From Diphasiastrum complanatum (Eukaryota > Streptophyta > Lycopodiopsida > Lycopodiales > Lycopodiaceae): DNA of 64,000 nt. The stretch covers positions 4,231,194 to 4,295,193 of the forward strand of contig CM055113.1 of assembly GCA_029204225.1 (NCBI GenBank), written 5' to 3'. Shown here one piece after another: positions 31,035 through 43,500 of this stretch. The notes under the pieces are model-generated. The model ran no database searches. It had not been told where the DNA came from and was given only the letters and a program-made list of their open reading frames with translations. The first letter of the stretch is position 1, and the number at the start of each line of letters is the position of its first letter. The translations under genes were made by a program, and so were the position numbers.

Positions 31035-31490
31035 TCAGGTATTAAGCTTCACAACCTTGCATGCTTGAGTGCGTCCCTTGTGTCTCTTTTTCTCCTTTTT
31101 GTCACTTGTATCTGTCATGGATTGATTTACTTCTGGCTTCTTGGCAGGTACTAGTTTTCTGGGAGGTCTTGCTAGATATACATCAATTGTCTTGGCACTC
31201 TCTGTATCCTCCATTTTGCTGGTGGGTGTTTCCACTATTCTTCTCCCAGTCGAAGTCCCAGTCTTATCGACACTCTTTCCTTGATAAGAGGAGGTGAGTC
31301 TTCGATTGGTAGGTTGTACAAACCTTGGGTTATTAGTCTCCAAAGGGGGCAGACTCATCATCAAGTTGGTGGTGGAACCATATTTGGATAGATGAGTTGG
31401 TGATGGGAGGGAAACATAATGAAGGGCTTGGTGGGACGGAGAAGGAACTGACAATACTACCGTTGTAGCCTTAGGCTCTTGCAATGTCAA
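31035..31490 (-). CDS. Unidentified 151-aa Ser/Thr/Lys-rich reading frame
   Basis: Open minus-strand frame from ATG 31490 to a stop at 31035. The N-terminal two-thirds is rich in Ser, Pro and Thr; the C-terminus is strongly basic (KKEKKRHKGR). No conserved domain, signal peptide or membrane segment was seen. There is no clear promoter or partner. It could be a terminal exon of a larger protein, or a chance frame; the composition looks more protein-like than most frames nearby. Confidence 0.2.
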   Translation of the reverse strand: MTLQEPKATTVVLSVPSPSHQALHYVSLPSPTHLSKYGSTTNLMMSLPPLETNNPRFVQPTNRRLTSSYQGKSVDKTGTSTGRRIVETPTSKMEDTESAKTIDVYLARPPRKLVPAKKPEVNQSMTDTSDKKEKKRHKGRTQACKVVKLNT

Positions 31491-33480
31491 GCTTTGACCA
31501 CATGTTCAGAGCCATAGCGCACAATCGAAGGGTTGAAGGGCCAATTACGTCCGGTAATGGGACGTGAGCAGGCCCGCTACTGTCTACCAGGCAACCTTCA
31601 ACCCACCTCGCCGCAGGGCGCTCAATGCATGAAGGCTGCATGCTATAGCCGGTAAAGGCTAGTTCATAGCATATGTGTTGGAGAGCGCCATAGCATATGT
31701 TACAATGGCTTCTATAGCTTAGTATCTTTTATGGTTTACGATCATTGGCATCTACAGCAATTGTACTGTTTTTGATTATTCTATAATAGATAGTGTGCAG
31801 CTCTGATTTTGTGATTCGTGTGTGGTGTATGGTGCGAATGCTTGTGAGACGTTGTTGTCTGTTATCCTCCGAGTTTACATTTGCCTCAGCAATACAATCT
31901 GCAGAGCTTGTTTTCGTATTGTTCTTTAGGAGGTCGTAAACTGAATCTTATAGCTCTGACTTAGATTGGGAATACAATGTGGGATGCCTTTGTTTGGAAA
32001 ATCCTAGCAGAAGCCGAAATTTTGAGTGTAATTAGTTAGAGAGAGCTGGAGATGTCGTCTCGACGCCCGGAGACTCTCTGCAGCGAACCCGACAGCTTCA
32101 ATACCACACCAGAACATGTGAAGGGTCAGCCAGATTTCAACGCTAGGTCAAGATGTTTTTGCTCACAGCAGCGATTTGATAAACAAATGAACCAAGAGAT
32201 CAATGGTGATGGAGCTATGAATTGGCAGGGAATCGATTGAACATATTGTATGTTTTGCCTCCTAATTTGCATCTGTTTTCAGTTCACTGTAGATCGTTTG
32301 TTGGATATTTATTTAAGATTATCATACAGAGTTAACAGTTAACAGTAGCATAAGGACATCAATACTTCTGATCATTAAGATTTACCGTCGACTCTTCTTT
32401 ATCTCTTTCCTTTAGATTTTCAATTTGCAGTTATTTGTCGTTTTTTTCAATCTTCGTATGTAGGCGCTAATCAATCAATCGGTCAGTCAGGCCTACCGTA
32501 GTATAGGCAACTTTAAGATAGATAGATGACAACACGCATTACCCCTACTTATTATTGGGGCAACACGCTCCAGAGCGCAACCAGGATGCTACTGCTTACG
32601 TTAGAAACGTTGATGCTTTGGTTCGTATGTATGATGTGTCGTGTTTAGTTCATTCATTGCTTCTGGTTTTTCATTATGGTGTGTGTTCATTTCAATCACT
32701 CTTTTGGTTTTGTTAATAGCTAGACGGCTCATCAATTTTCCGAAACGCAAGATCAACAACAAACGAGTCGCCAAGTTTTCAATGTTAATGCTCAGTAGAG
32801 ATTGTCTTGTTATATTTAGGGTTTGTAGTAATTTTTGGTGCAGCCTTGGTTGCTTCTAAACCAATCCGATTCTGAATCAGTCGGATGATTGCTTTAAACA
32901 GATTGATGTAACAGGAGCATTTAGTTTAGATGCTCTTGCTGCATAGTTTCCAGGCAATTCAAACCGAGGAGATTTGAATGGGATTCAGAATCAAGCCTTT
33001 GTCAATTGACTCAGAAAAACCCTATTTCTTTTTTAAAAAATTAAAATTTTCAAAAGGAGAGGGAGAAGTTGTGAAAATATGAAAAGTTTTGACACATTAA
33101 ATTTTATTGAAAGACGATTTGAAAACGACAGAAACGAGATTTTTTGGAGCTCCGAACTGCTGCTAGGACAGTCACTTGCAATGATTGAAATCATTTACAT
33201 GCCTGACACTTGGACTTCTCTAGCGTTGGGAAGTGATTGATATTTCTATAAGGCAACGAATCCTTAGCAAAAGATTGACTCATTTTTCAGTAGCAATGTA
33301 ACTTTTTCATTGGTGGTTGATGGAAGTAATGTCTATTTTGTTATACAACGTACGTACCCCATCGTTTGCTCGCATTCAGGTGAGCATGTATCTATGTGAC
33401 CATTATATCATTTCAAATTGTATGTACTTAAGTGACTCTAATTAAAATCAAAGTAATTATCAAAGCAATATGCTTTCACT
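31491..33480. other. Unassigned sequence
   Basis: A GC-rich pocket (31540-31660) and a 62-codon frame starting ATGTCGTCTCGACG at 32052 are the only coding-like points; neither has a recognised match. The stretch CCGATTCTGAATCAGTCGG (32867) is a short imperfect palindrome. No transposon motifs were found. Confidence 0.4.
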
Positions 33481-33860
33481 TGATTACTTCTCAAGAGGCC
33501 TACAGTGCATTATAAAACCTAAGGTTGCGCATTTGAGAGTCTTCGGGTGCATAGCTTATTATGCCCACATCTTGTAAGGGGCTTCAAAGTGGTAAAGCAC
33601 TCAATTTTTGGGCTACTACAAAGAGGAAAAGTCAGGCATATTATATGACATAGAAGCCAAGGAATCATTCACGAGTACCCGATCTTTAATAAAAATTATG
33701 GGCCTTATAGGAAAGAAGAACCCAATGAGGCTAGTTGCATAAGAACAAGAAGAAACTATTGAACAAGAAATCGAAGAATCTGAAGAGTCAAGAAAAGACT
33801 ACCAACTTCCATATATACTTGGTCACCACCGACATCACCATCAAAGAAACTGCCTAGTTG
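33481..33860 (+). pseudogene. Copia integrase C-terminal scrap
   Basis: Reads KVAHLRVFGCIAYYAHIL, then FLGYYKEEKSG and DIEAKESFTS, matching the segment after the integrase core where Copia proteins have LRxFGCxxY and the FVGYSxxxKxYR region. It continues into an acidic Glu-rich linker. There are several stops, and catalytic domains are missing on both sides. Confidence 0.7.
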
Positions 33861-35961
33861 GCATTATCAGATGATAAAAGGCCATGTCATGGAAAAAAGA
33901 GAATAAAGTGAGCAAGGAGCAGGGAGATTGAGACAACATAGCACCTCAAAAGGTATGAGGGGAATTATGCCATCATGACCTGATTGTGGATGTCGTTGAG
34001 CCTTATGTTATCTAGAAGCCAAGATGATGTGTGGGGACGATTGCTATGCAAGAGGATTTTGGCTCGATTATGAAAAAAAGAAACATGGAAGTTGATAGAG
34101 TTTCTCAAGGGATATAATTCAATGAGGTGGAAAATGTCGTTTAGTACTATATGTACCACATTTGTCAGCCTTACAGTTATACTCTAGATCAAGCATCAAT
34201 GCTAGTGTGGCCATCAGTGTATTTCTATAGGAGCAATTTCCGTGCATTTTAATTCTTAAGCATGTTCGAGAAGATAGTTGAACGATCTTTCTGTTTCATG
34301 TTCAATGCTCCTTCTGTAACTACTTTTTGATGACAAATTGTTCTAAATAGCAAAGCTGTTGGGGGATGTAGAAAACATGGCGAAGAAAGTGATGCTGACT
34401 TCAAAGATAATAGAAGTGATGGTAGTAGTCATGGAGAGAATGATCAAGTTTTATGCAAAGGCCCATGACAATGTGTGAACAAGATCTCCATTTCTACAAT
34501 GTCCAAAAATCTTTCTACTTGTTAGAAGTTTGTCACAAAGGTAGCATGCCGGAAGATCAAGAAAACTCTAGTCGTCTTCTTTTCGAATACTTTGAGCGAG
34601 CTGCACCGTGCAGCAATGTGGCCGCTTGCAGATAAAGTTCATTTAAAGATAAACCAAATTCTGAAGTTCTGGTTTCAATCATAACTTGGAAAGTGACTAG
34701 TTGAAGGATTGGTTTAATGTGATTTTTGATGAATTTTTCCATCTCTTGTTTGATCGGGATTTCTATGCAGATTTCAGATTTGGCAAGAGTTTTTTCGGTT
34801 GAAGTCCCTTCAGAGGGTGGAACTTCTACCTTCTAGTTGGTTGTCAATTGCATGGTTTGTCATTGTTTACTCCAATATGCCTTCCCTTTGTACATTTTAG
34901 CTAATTAACTATAAGCTCTTAAGCATTGCTTTTTGCAAATGTCATTGAACTTTGCTTAGCTTACCTATTAGTTATACCGGGTTTAGTGATCTTTTACACA
35001 AACATCATCCATATTTGGTCCTATGTAGATTTATCTCAGGTATCCTATCCATTGGATTTCTACTGGACCAACCCTTTGAGATCTAGCCACATGCTTTCTG
35101 ACTTGCCATTCTGTTTTGACACCTTTGCAAGGTATGTTGACTTTATGAAAGTAAAACCTTTATGAACTTTTAATATTATGATACTACTACCTTCAGAATG
35201 CAGAAAGTCTTTGGACGTGTACCTTCCATCATTTTTCTAAAAAGTCGTTGATTGTTGAGTGCTTATATATGAAAAAGTCTAGAAACAACATCCTGTTGAT
35301 TACATTTGCACAATGCAAGCTATAAGCTAAGTCAATTTTTAACTCTTCATCTTTGTTCATGCCGTTGCTGGTTACCCTTTCTATGCCAGTGTGAGATGAG
35401 TGTCCAGTAATCTTTGTATCTCGGAAAGTAATTGGGATTTGTCCCAATCAGTTAAGTAGTGCCATATATATACTTGTATAGTAACAATTGTTTTCGAAAG
35501 TATTGAATAAAAAACTATTGTTTGAAAGAACACTGGGCGAGCTTTGTATACTATTTGAGATGTTTCGTGGCAATTTGCAAATCACAATTTCAAATTTCAT
35601 TTTTCGTATTGCGTTATTATTCGGGAGAAAGGCGAATCTCCCAAATTATAATTCTGAGAGGAAAATCGCCACCTCTTCTTTTATCATCTAGTTACATTTG
35701 ATCAAAAAGATGCTCTCTAACAACTGACTTTTCTTAACAAACACTAACATTGTGGAAAGATCTCAAATATTCTACAAAGCTTGCTTAGTGTTATTTCAAA
35801 TGATAATTTTTTATTCTATGTTTATGAAAAGAATAATCTGCTATTCTGGTTTCAGATTTAATAGGGCAATTTTCAAAATAATAAATAATCCTTTTCAACA
35901 AAGCAAATAAAACTATTTCAAGGAATTGTCCCTTTGTGTCATTTGAACCATCGAGCTAGCT
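33861..35961. other. Unassigned sequence
   Basis: Probably decayed continuation of the Copia scrap at first, then AT-rich sequence. Frames of 60-80 codons (34453, 34926, 35488) show no family motif. Confidence 0.4.
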
Positions 35962-36950
35962 TCCAAAAAAGCTTCGTGGAACAGGCTAGCGCCTATCCTT
36001 ACAATTAAAGTGTCCGACTCCTTTCTTAAATACCACCGTCACAGTCCCATTCCATTTTTTAATCATCATTAGCTTTTTCTAGGTGGATTGCACTTTTTAT
36101 CTTTATGCCCATTTCCACTCTCATCATTGCTGTCATTGTAATCACCATCATCTCTAGGAGCTTTTCCAGACCGACCAGATGAAATTGCAGCATTAGATTG
36201 AGAGCTACACTCACCCAAAGCTATTAGTAAAATTATTATGCTCACCTCTTGAGTCTCCTTTGTCGGAATTGTTGTAGGATAAATAAGAGCCTTTTCCAAC
36301 AAATTGATTAGTTCTCTTGAGTATAAAATGTATGCCAACCTCCCACAAAGTGGAGTGACTTCAATTATGCAAACTGCATAATCATGTGTATTGACCAAAA
36401 CTGCTATATCAGTTTCATCATATCCCTTAAATCCCACACCGAACTCTTTTGAAGAGAGGGCAGAATATCATAATTCCTTGTCTTCATCAACATGGGGAAA
36501 CATGACAAGCAGATCACACTACATATTGTCCTCCAGCGATGCTTGTACCAATAAAGCTTTTTCCCATTGGTTCTCAAACTTGTAAGATCCAAAAACCACG
36601 AGTGTCTCCATATTTCTTGTGAGTGTAGCCTTTGAGTCTTTGATCCCAATTCTCACTACCTTTGACATGCTTTTTGGATTTTCAAAATGAAACTCTAGAG
36701 CACGTCCTGAAGCACTCATATTACAAAAAATTCTGACTCCTCTTTCACGGCTTTGTAGATCTATAGCAGGGTGAGCTAGGTGTTTTCAGTAGTTGCTCCC
36801 ATAGCTCTGACAGGTTTTGAGGGGCATGTCCATAAAACTTGGGCCTACCACATTGGACCTTATAGATGCACTTTCCAAATTCTTCACCGACAAGTCCTCT
36901 AACCTACACAATACCACACACTAGGCAGTTAAAGAAAATACCTTTGGTGA
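35962..36950 (-). pseudogene. Gene family X, copy 1 (inverted arm)
   Basis: Minus-strand copy of an unidentified protein family. Recognisable shared segments in order: SASGRALEFHF, SKVVRIGIKDSKATLTRN, LVVFGSYKFENQWEK, DETDIAV, VCIIEVTPL, then a charged linker (GKAPRDDGDYNDSNDESG, KDKK) and a start of VVFKKGV-type sequence. Frames change near 36430 and 36520. It forms the left arm of a large inverted repeat with copy 2 at 37047, and it retains about 240 bases that copy 2 lacks. No domain was recognised; the family is not evidently retrotransposon-derived. Confidence 0.6.
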
Positions 36951-37046
36951 TTACAACAATAATAGTTATTATGCTTGCAAACGTACTAGAATCTTTTTAA
37001 TAAATCCCAACACCAACGACAAAATTTAAATATGAGGATGATTTGT

Positions 37047-38540
37047 TCACCAAAGGTATTTTCTCAAACTGCCTAGTGTGTGGTATTGTATAGATTAGAG
37101 GACTTGTCGGTGAAGAAGTTGGAAAGCGCATCTATAATGTCCAATGTGGTAGGCCCAAGTTTTAATGGACATGCTCCAGCAAGAGAAAGCTCAAAACCTG
37201 TCAGAGCTGTGGGAGCAACTACTGAAAACACCTAGCTCACCTATCAAGAGGGTTTTTCAATTTTTGGACCCCGCTATAGATCTACAAAGTCGTGAAAGAG
37301 GAATCATAATTTTTTGTAATATGAGTGCTTCGGGACGTGCTCTAGAGTTTCATTTTAATAATCCAAAAAGCATGTCAAAGTTAGTGGGAATTGGGATCAA
37401 AGACCCAAAGGCTACACTCACAAGAAATATGGAGACACTCGTGGTTTTTGGATCTTACAAGTTTGAGAACCAATGGGAAAAAGCGTTATTGGTACAAGCA
37501 TCGAAGGAGGACAATATGTATGATGCTCTGCTTGTCATGTTTTCACATGTTGATGAGGACAAGGAATTAATTGGGTGAGTGTAGCTCTTAATCTAATGCT
37601 GCAATTTCATCTGGTCGGTCCGGAAAAGCTCCTGGAGATGATGATGATTACAGTGACAGCAACGATGAGGGTGACAATGGGAATAAAGATAAAAAGCACA
37701 ATCAACCTAGAAAAGCTAATGATCATAAAAAATTGAATGGGACTGTGACATTGGTATTTAAGAAAGGAGTTGAACACTTTAATTGTAAGGATAAGGTGCC
37801 AGCCTTTCCACGAGATTTGCAAAATGATGCTCTGTTCTTTTCAAAGATAAAGTTTGAGTTTGATAAGAAGTCAAAGGATGATCGAAAGATCACTATAAGG
37901 GCCCAACCAAAATCTACTCCGAGTGATGAGTTTGGCTGGCTGCATGACCACTTGAAAATCTGTATGAGCACCACGGAACAAATCAATCCATCATCTCTTG
38001 ATGATGAACCTGAATACGGCTTGTTCAAAGATTTCAAGGGAACGGTCCCTCTCGCTGAGATAGGCAAGGAAAGCGAAATTGTCAGCTCCTCACGTCAAGG
38101 TAAAAAAACAATGGAAAATGGAGGACTATTGGGTGGGGCTGTCAGACTTCTGAGTGTTGCAGATGTCAGTGGCAGTTTGTCCACAAAAATAACAACTACT
38201 CATAAAGAAAGCCACGTTACAGGAGAAATAATTCAGAATCCTTCAAATTCTGTTCTTCCAGGTGGTTTCACTTTTAGATCATGCACCGATGAAAGGAGGG
38301 GACATCTGGAGTATGAGATTATGTTCTTAAAACCGCTTTGTGAAGCAATACCCAATCCAGTAATTCTATGGAGCGATCAGACCTGGATGATCAGGAGGAA
38401 GCAATCTACAATTTCGAGTGCGAAAGAATGTTAAGCAAATTGCATCGCGACACCACCCACAATGGCTACAGCGAAAGGAAGGTGAAACAAAGCTTTTTAA
38501 TTCTTGTTCACGTTGAATCACAAAAGGACACATCTGAGTA
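37047..38540 (+). pseudogene. Gene family X, copy 2 (longest copy)
   Basis: Two long frames: 37165-37578 (137 aa) and 37733-38434 (233 aa), interrupted by a deletion of about 240 bases near 37570 when compared with copies 1 and 3. The first frame has SASGRALEFHF, GIGIKDPKATLTRN and VVFGSYKFENQWEKALLVQ. The second has FPRDLQNDALFFSKIKFEF, FGWLHDHLKICM and a glycine-rich GGLLGGAVRLLSVADVSG. The coding end is probably …HVESQKDTSE in another frame, stop near 38540. The combined order suggests an ancestral protein of around 500 residues. No signal peptide, transmembrane segment or catalytic motif is obvious; I do not recognise the family. Confidence 0.6.
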
Positions 38541-38751
38541 ACATTCCACAGTCGGGAAAAGTTGAGACAGACGCAGGAGGCCAGAAAGCTCGACTCCTAA
38601 CTATCATAACTACCAATTCCTGAAATCTTGTTAAATTACCATACTTTTGAGCTCATTTCCAGTTTAGTTGGCCTTTCATTCTTGGATCCCTTGATGCCTA
38701 TAAGGAAACCTGTGACAACTTAGAAAAAAGAGAATGCAGATGATACAAGGA
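38541..38751. other. 3' flank of family X, copy 2
   Basis: The first few dozen bases, TTCCACAGTC to GAGACAGACGCAGGAGGCC, match the flank of copy 3 near 59080; similarity then ends. No gene. Confidence 0.5.
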
Positions 38752-38955
38752 GATTAGCTAGCCATTATCCTATATGTCTACATGAATGGTTACTTGCACC
38801 ATGAGGCCAGCAAAACAAACCCATCAAGATGAGGCAATGGTGTAACCCAAATGAAATTTTGAAAGATGGAGTTGATATTGTCTTATACTTATAAGTATGA
38901 GACACATCTGCTAGAGAACCCTGAACGAGATGTTTCAACACCAACTCCCAAAGGC
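38752..38955 (+). pseudogene. Repeat fragment shared with the 55.5-kb Gypsy relic
   Basis: Reads in pieces as LASHYPI, HEWLLAP, MRQWCNPNE and LNEMF. It aligns in order with the minus-strand segment at 55470-55670 (LAGHYAHYLQKWLLQPW, KWWYNPNEA, LYLRIRDRT, LNEMF). Both copies have stops. The segment is not a domain I recognise; its occurrence inside one Gypsy relic and alone here shows that it is a mobile or duplicated sequence. Confidence 0.6.
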
Positions 38956-40000
38956 CGTAGACCCTTTATCTATTAACAATGATGATAACTAAGTTCACCC
39001 ATGCTTCAAGATTTAGGGGTGGTGTTCTAGTGAACCAACTCAAGGTCCATGTGTTCCATTAGATTTCCTTGAGTGATGTAATTCTACATCATGATTTTCA
39101 GAGGTTGATTCCTAACTCAATTGATGTGTGCTAGTCATCAAGAGTATATGCTGCCCTTCTATGTTCCAAGGAGGCCAAGCTTAGATTGCATCATTCATGA
39201 TAACAATATAAACTATCTTAATGGAACTCATGCTATTACAACAATTCTTTATCAACAAGAACAAAATATTGTAAACATATAGCATTGATATACTTCACTT
39301 GTATGTAGTCACCTTAATCTCCTCTAGAATCTTAAATCAAGCAACCCATGCTCAACGTCTATGTCTCTTTTGTGTTGAGTGTTTCTTCAATATTAGCCGT
39401 ATTGTCCATGCCATGGAATATTAGATTAGGCCTTGTTGGCCATTTACCATTCCATGTTTTGTCGATTTCTTTTGAAACTTTGCATTGAATTTTTTTCGCT
39501 CTACCCCCCCACATGTTCCTAAAGTTCATACAATCATGCCCACCTTTGAACGAAGCCAAAAATGCTCTTTTTCATAATAGCACAAATATGCAACATGGTA
39601 TGGATGCAATAGTCAAACTTGAATAATATGAGTCAAATCACACTGTATCTAGAATGATGCAAATGTGGGGGTGGGTGGTTAATTCAGATTTTCTTCCAAT
39701 GAAATGGGGTATGTGCTTCAGCTTACACGTATGCATAGTGGGCCAAGATTGAATCACCACTATAGTTTTGACTGCTAGCTCCTTATATTCAAGAGTGGAG
39801 AGTGATGGAACAATATAAAGAGTCATGATCCAAAAAGAATTGAAATCATGGTCATGCATTCCAACTAAGTGAGAAAATCAAATAATGCTAACAAAAAAAG
39901 CATAGTCCAACTATCAAAACACACGACTACCATAATCATAATTGGAGTTGCTCATCATAAATTCAGAAATGCACCGTAATAACCCCTCTAAAAATCATTT
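38956..40000. other. Unassigned sequence
   Basis: AT-rich; no gene or transposon motif recognised on either strand. Confidence 0.4.
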
Positions 40001-40553
40001 GACATCAGTGACTTCTCAAATTAAATTTGCAAAATTGGATATATTCTAATTTCACAAAGAAATTTTTTTATGTCACTTCAGCGGACATGCAAATTCTTAA
40101 TGAGTCACCGTCCAAGTATTGGGCAGTTGTATGTTATTGTTGGCATATCATGAGAGGGTGCACATGCCCCTACAACTAGTCTAATATTCAACTAATCAAA
40201 ACTAACATAGCTTACTCAATGTCATGTTGGTAAGGTTCTTGTTTTTTTTATCATTATTTTTTATCAACTCTCTATCCTTTTCCTATTCCTATGTGTTCTT
40301 TTTGTACCGTCCATATTTGGCTTTCTTTTTCTTTTTGGAAGTTTGTTTGACTTCTTAATCTATTGCTTATCAAGCTTAATTACTTGCTTCTACTTCACCC
40401 ATATATTCTCCTTTACTTAGCTCTTGGTTTTAAAAAGCTTTTGAAGTTTGTTTGAGTTCATGATTGCCTATTAAGAAGTTGCATTGTACAACATACGATA
40501 GAAGAATTTTGATTGAAGAATGCTCAACTACCAAACTGAAAGTCTCAATATAG
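40001..40553 (+). repeat. Repeat D, copy 1 (uninterrupted)
   Basis: Bases 40062-40553 match 62877-63352 in direct orientation, and 40001-40500 match the inverted copy split between 44489-44707 and 47115-47380. Key shared phrases: GACATGCAAATTCTTAATGA, AGAGGGTGCACATGCCCCTA and TTTGGCTTTCTTTTTCTTTT. This copy gives the unfilled state of two retrotransposon insertion sites. No coding homology was recognised; the family identity is unknown. Confidence 0.85.
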
Positions 40554-43500
40554 TCGATATTCAGGATCTGAGAAAATTTTCTAGTGAAAAGTCAAGCTTT
40601 CCTTTGATCAATACTTCCATCAGTCTTGTATTTATGCCTCTTAGCCCTAGTATCTATGTCAATTATAGGATACAAAATAGTAGTATGGTGCTACATGTTG
40701 GCCAAACTTATGACTTTACTACTGTACGTTTTCAAGAACATGTTCGAGAAGCTAGAAAAGGCATAGCTCTAAGTTTCTTAGAAAAGAGGTAAACCTTTGT
40801 ATACTACTTTAGCTAAATGTGGTTTTGAGTTATTTAGGATCTTTCCCAATGAGCACGTTGATGGAAACTCTTCTAATTCTAAAGAGTTTTTCAAGGTGGC
40901 ATGGCTTCGTGAACTTTTGCAGATGAGTACTCGTCACTCCTTTTTTTCTAGAGGTTATAACCTTGAGGGTAAGTCCAAGTTAAGAAAGCGTATTATCTTT
41001 TGCTAAAAAAGAGAACTTGGCTCCCCGATATTATGGACATTTCCACATCCTGCAAATGCATAGACCAACTACTTAACTGCCTTCACTTGCTAGCTACCAC
41101 ATGGGCCTTTGATTATTTTCATGTTATTTTCATGGACAACGTGGCGTTGAGTTCTTACCTTATCTTCCAATAGCTATTTTATAGGTCATAGTACAGCATG
41201 GTAGATGACAACATGAAGTGTAATTTTGTGTTGCTTGGATATACATCCAATTATGAAGCTCAATCAAAGCCTATTGATGTGTTTGTACATACTCCAAATT
41301 CAAGGATCTTGCAACAGGTATAGTCATTCATATGAAACAGCCATCAACACCAGCTTCGTCTGTTAGGAGGCATTGTTTTCATAACGTTCATTGTTATTTA
41401 TAGAATAGATTAGCATCTTCTAGGGCAATGTTTCTTGAAGTAGGAGAGACAAAAACTACATGTATTGGGCCTTTCTTGGTCCTGGGGTCGATGTCCCGAT
41501 GAAATGGCTTCATTCATTGACTTCTATGCCCTGAGTACATCTAGTTGTCAAGGATTGCACCCTACCTGAAACCGCAAATTGTGGATAAGTCTAGGGGCCC
41601 AATGACCTTTGCAAAACTAATTCCCTTCATAACATTGGGAGAACATAGTCCTTATCCATCAAATAGCTTTGTGGAAGGTTCACCTAAGAGCCTCCAAACT
41701 AGTACGTAAGAGTTAGATACAAAAGATTCTCATGATTATCATTTTCAGTCTATTATCTTTCATGTGATGTCATGCGCATGACACGTGTTTATAATTTGGC
41801 ATGTATTTGGCATGTAGCTTGAAAGAAGATTCGTTGCTAGACGTGTACCACTGGTTGTCGACTGATGGCAGCCATGAAGATGCAACATCAACCAAACGTT
41901 GAAAACTTCTTTATTGTGCTTAAGCCAGTTCTGTTTTGATTTCAAAGTAATTTTATCAAACTAATCCTGTCATCCAAAATACAATAACGATGTGCATTTT
42001 TATGACACCGTGGCAAGCTCCATGTTACCAAGTTGAGCCACCAGAGTACCAGTAACACCCTCCAAGCTAGAGATTATTGTTTGAAAAGGTTGTTTATTTC
42101 TAAATCTTTTGAAAGATTGTTTTGCAAGAAAGATAATCAAACAATGAGGACATTGAAATGCCTAAGAAAGCAAACTTTTTAACTTTGTTCTAGAGTAGCC
42201 CCTAATATCTGTAGAAATATTCAGTAACATTTTAATGGTAGTTATATTTGCCTTTTAAGAAAGTGTATTTAAGTTAGAAAATCAATCTTTCTAACCACCC
42301 AAGCAGAGAGTATGAGAATGAGAATGCTTGATACTTTTTTGTCTTATTATTTGATAAATTAGCATAACAGTTTGTCGCCATATGCAACATCGACTGATTC
42401 TTTCAAGGTTCAAGCCAAAATGCAGAGCTACTCGCTTGCTCTTTTCTTACTACCTACTCCTAACAGGCATTTAACAGTGTGATAAATGAAACAAATAAAC
42501 CATCCACCGCATCTTACATTTCAAACTTTGTCCTATAGTGAGTAACCATTCTTCCTTGGCAAAAAACTTTGAAAAGAAATGTTGCAGAGGCCAAGGCTCA
42601 ACAAGAAAAATTAAGTATTATTAGGAGCAGGAAAAAAAACACATCAAAAAATTGGACTTTTAAGGAACTCCTTCCCATAAGAATGGCATAAAATCACATA
42701 AATTCTGAAACTGCAGCTTGGGATGCATCAAAAAGAAGAATTATTATGCAAACTTCTCATGCATCAGCTTTATAAACAACCAAATTTGGTTTCTTTTGGC
42801 CATTATCAAAACTTCCAGGGTGTCAGTCGCATTTGATACTAAATTCAAATAATGGGCAGTGTGCTTTGGGTTTTTCACCTATACAGGAAAGAGGTGAAAA
42901 AGCGAGGCTTTCTTGATGTATGGAATGGCCACATGACAAAAGATTCAGACCAAAAGTCATTCATTCCAAAGCTGTAAGGTGATTCTCACTGAATCTAGGA
43001 CTTATATCGTGGTTTGACGGCAACTACAAGTAGCAGTTGGCTCCCTCAAAGTTTTGGTGCCAGCATCACGTTGTGATTCAGCTTGTCCCTAGAGAGAGCT
43101 GTAACATACTTGGACAACATTATTGCGATTGACGAACCATCTATGAAAAGTATGAGATTTAGAAGATGAAAGAGATTATACTTTTTTCAGCTTTCCATAC
43201 TGATAACAAACTTTGGACTAAAGAAGATTCTTCAAAACAGTATATGAACTTTCTAATACTCTTAACGATTTCAACAAAGAAGCATGAAAGAGGATGACAA
43301 AATATAGTGCCTTTAGAGATGAGGGAAGGATCGATGTATCTGCAGTAACAACTTGACCCAAAGAAGGATCACAAAACCTAGAATGAATGGAGTCACTACA
43401 AGAACAAGATCGCACAAGGAAAAATAGGTTTTCGTTCGTAAGAGAGTCCAACCAATATCAACATAATTAAAGGCATGATGATTCCAAACTTTCTTCACAC

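Noticed and set aside
31540-31660. Ribosomal or organellar insert suggested by the GC-rich CTACCAGGCAACC stretch
   Set aside because: No recognisable rRNA, plastid or mitochondrial gene sequence extends on either side.
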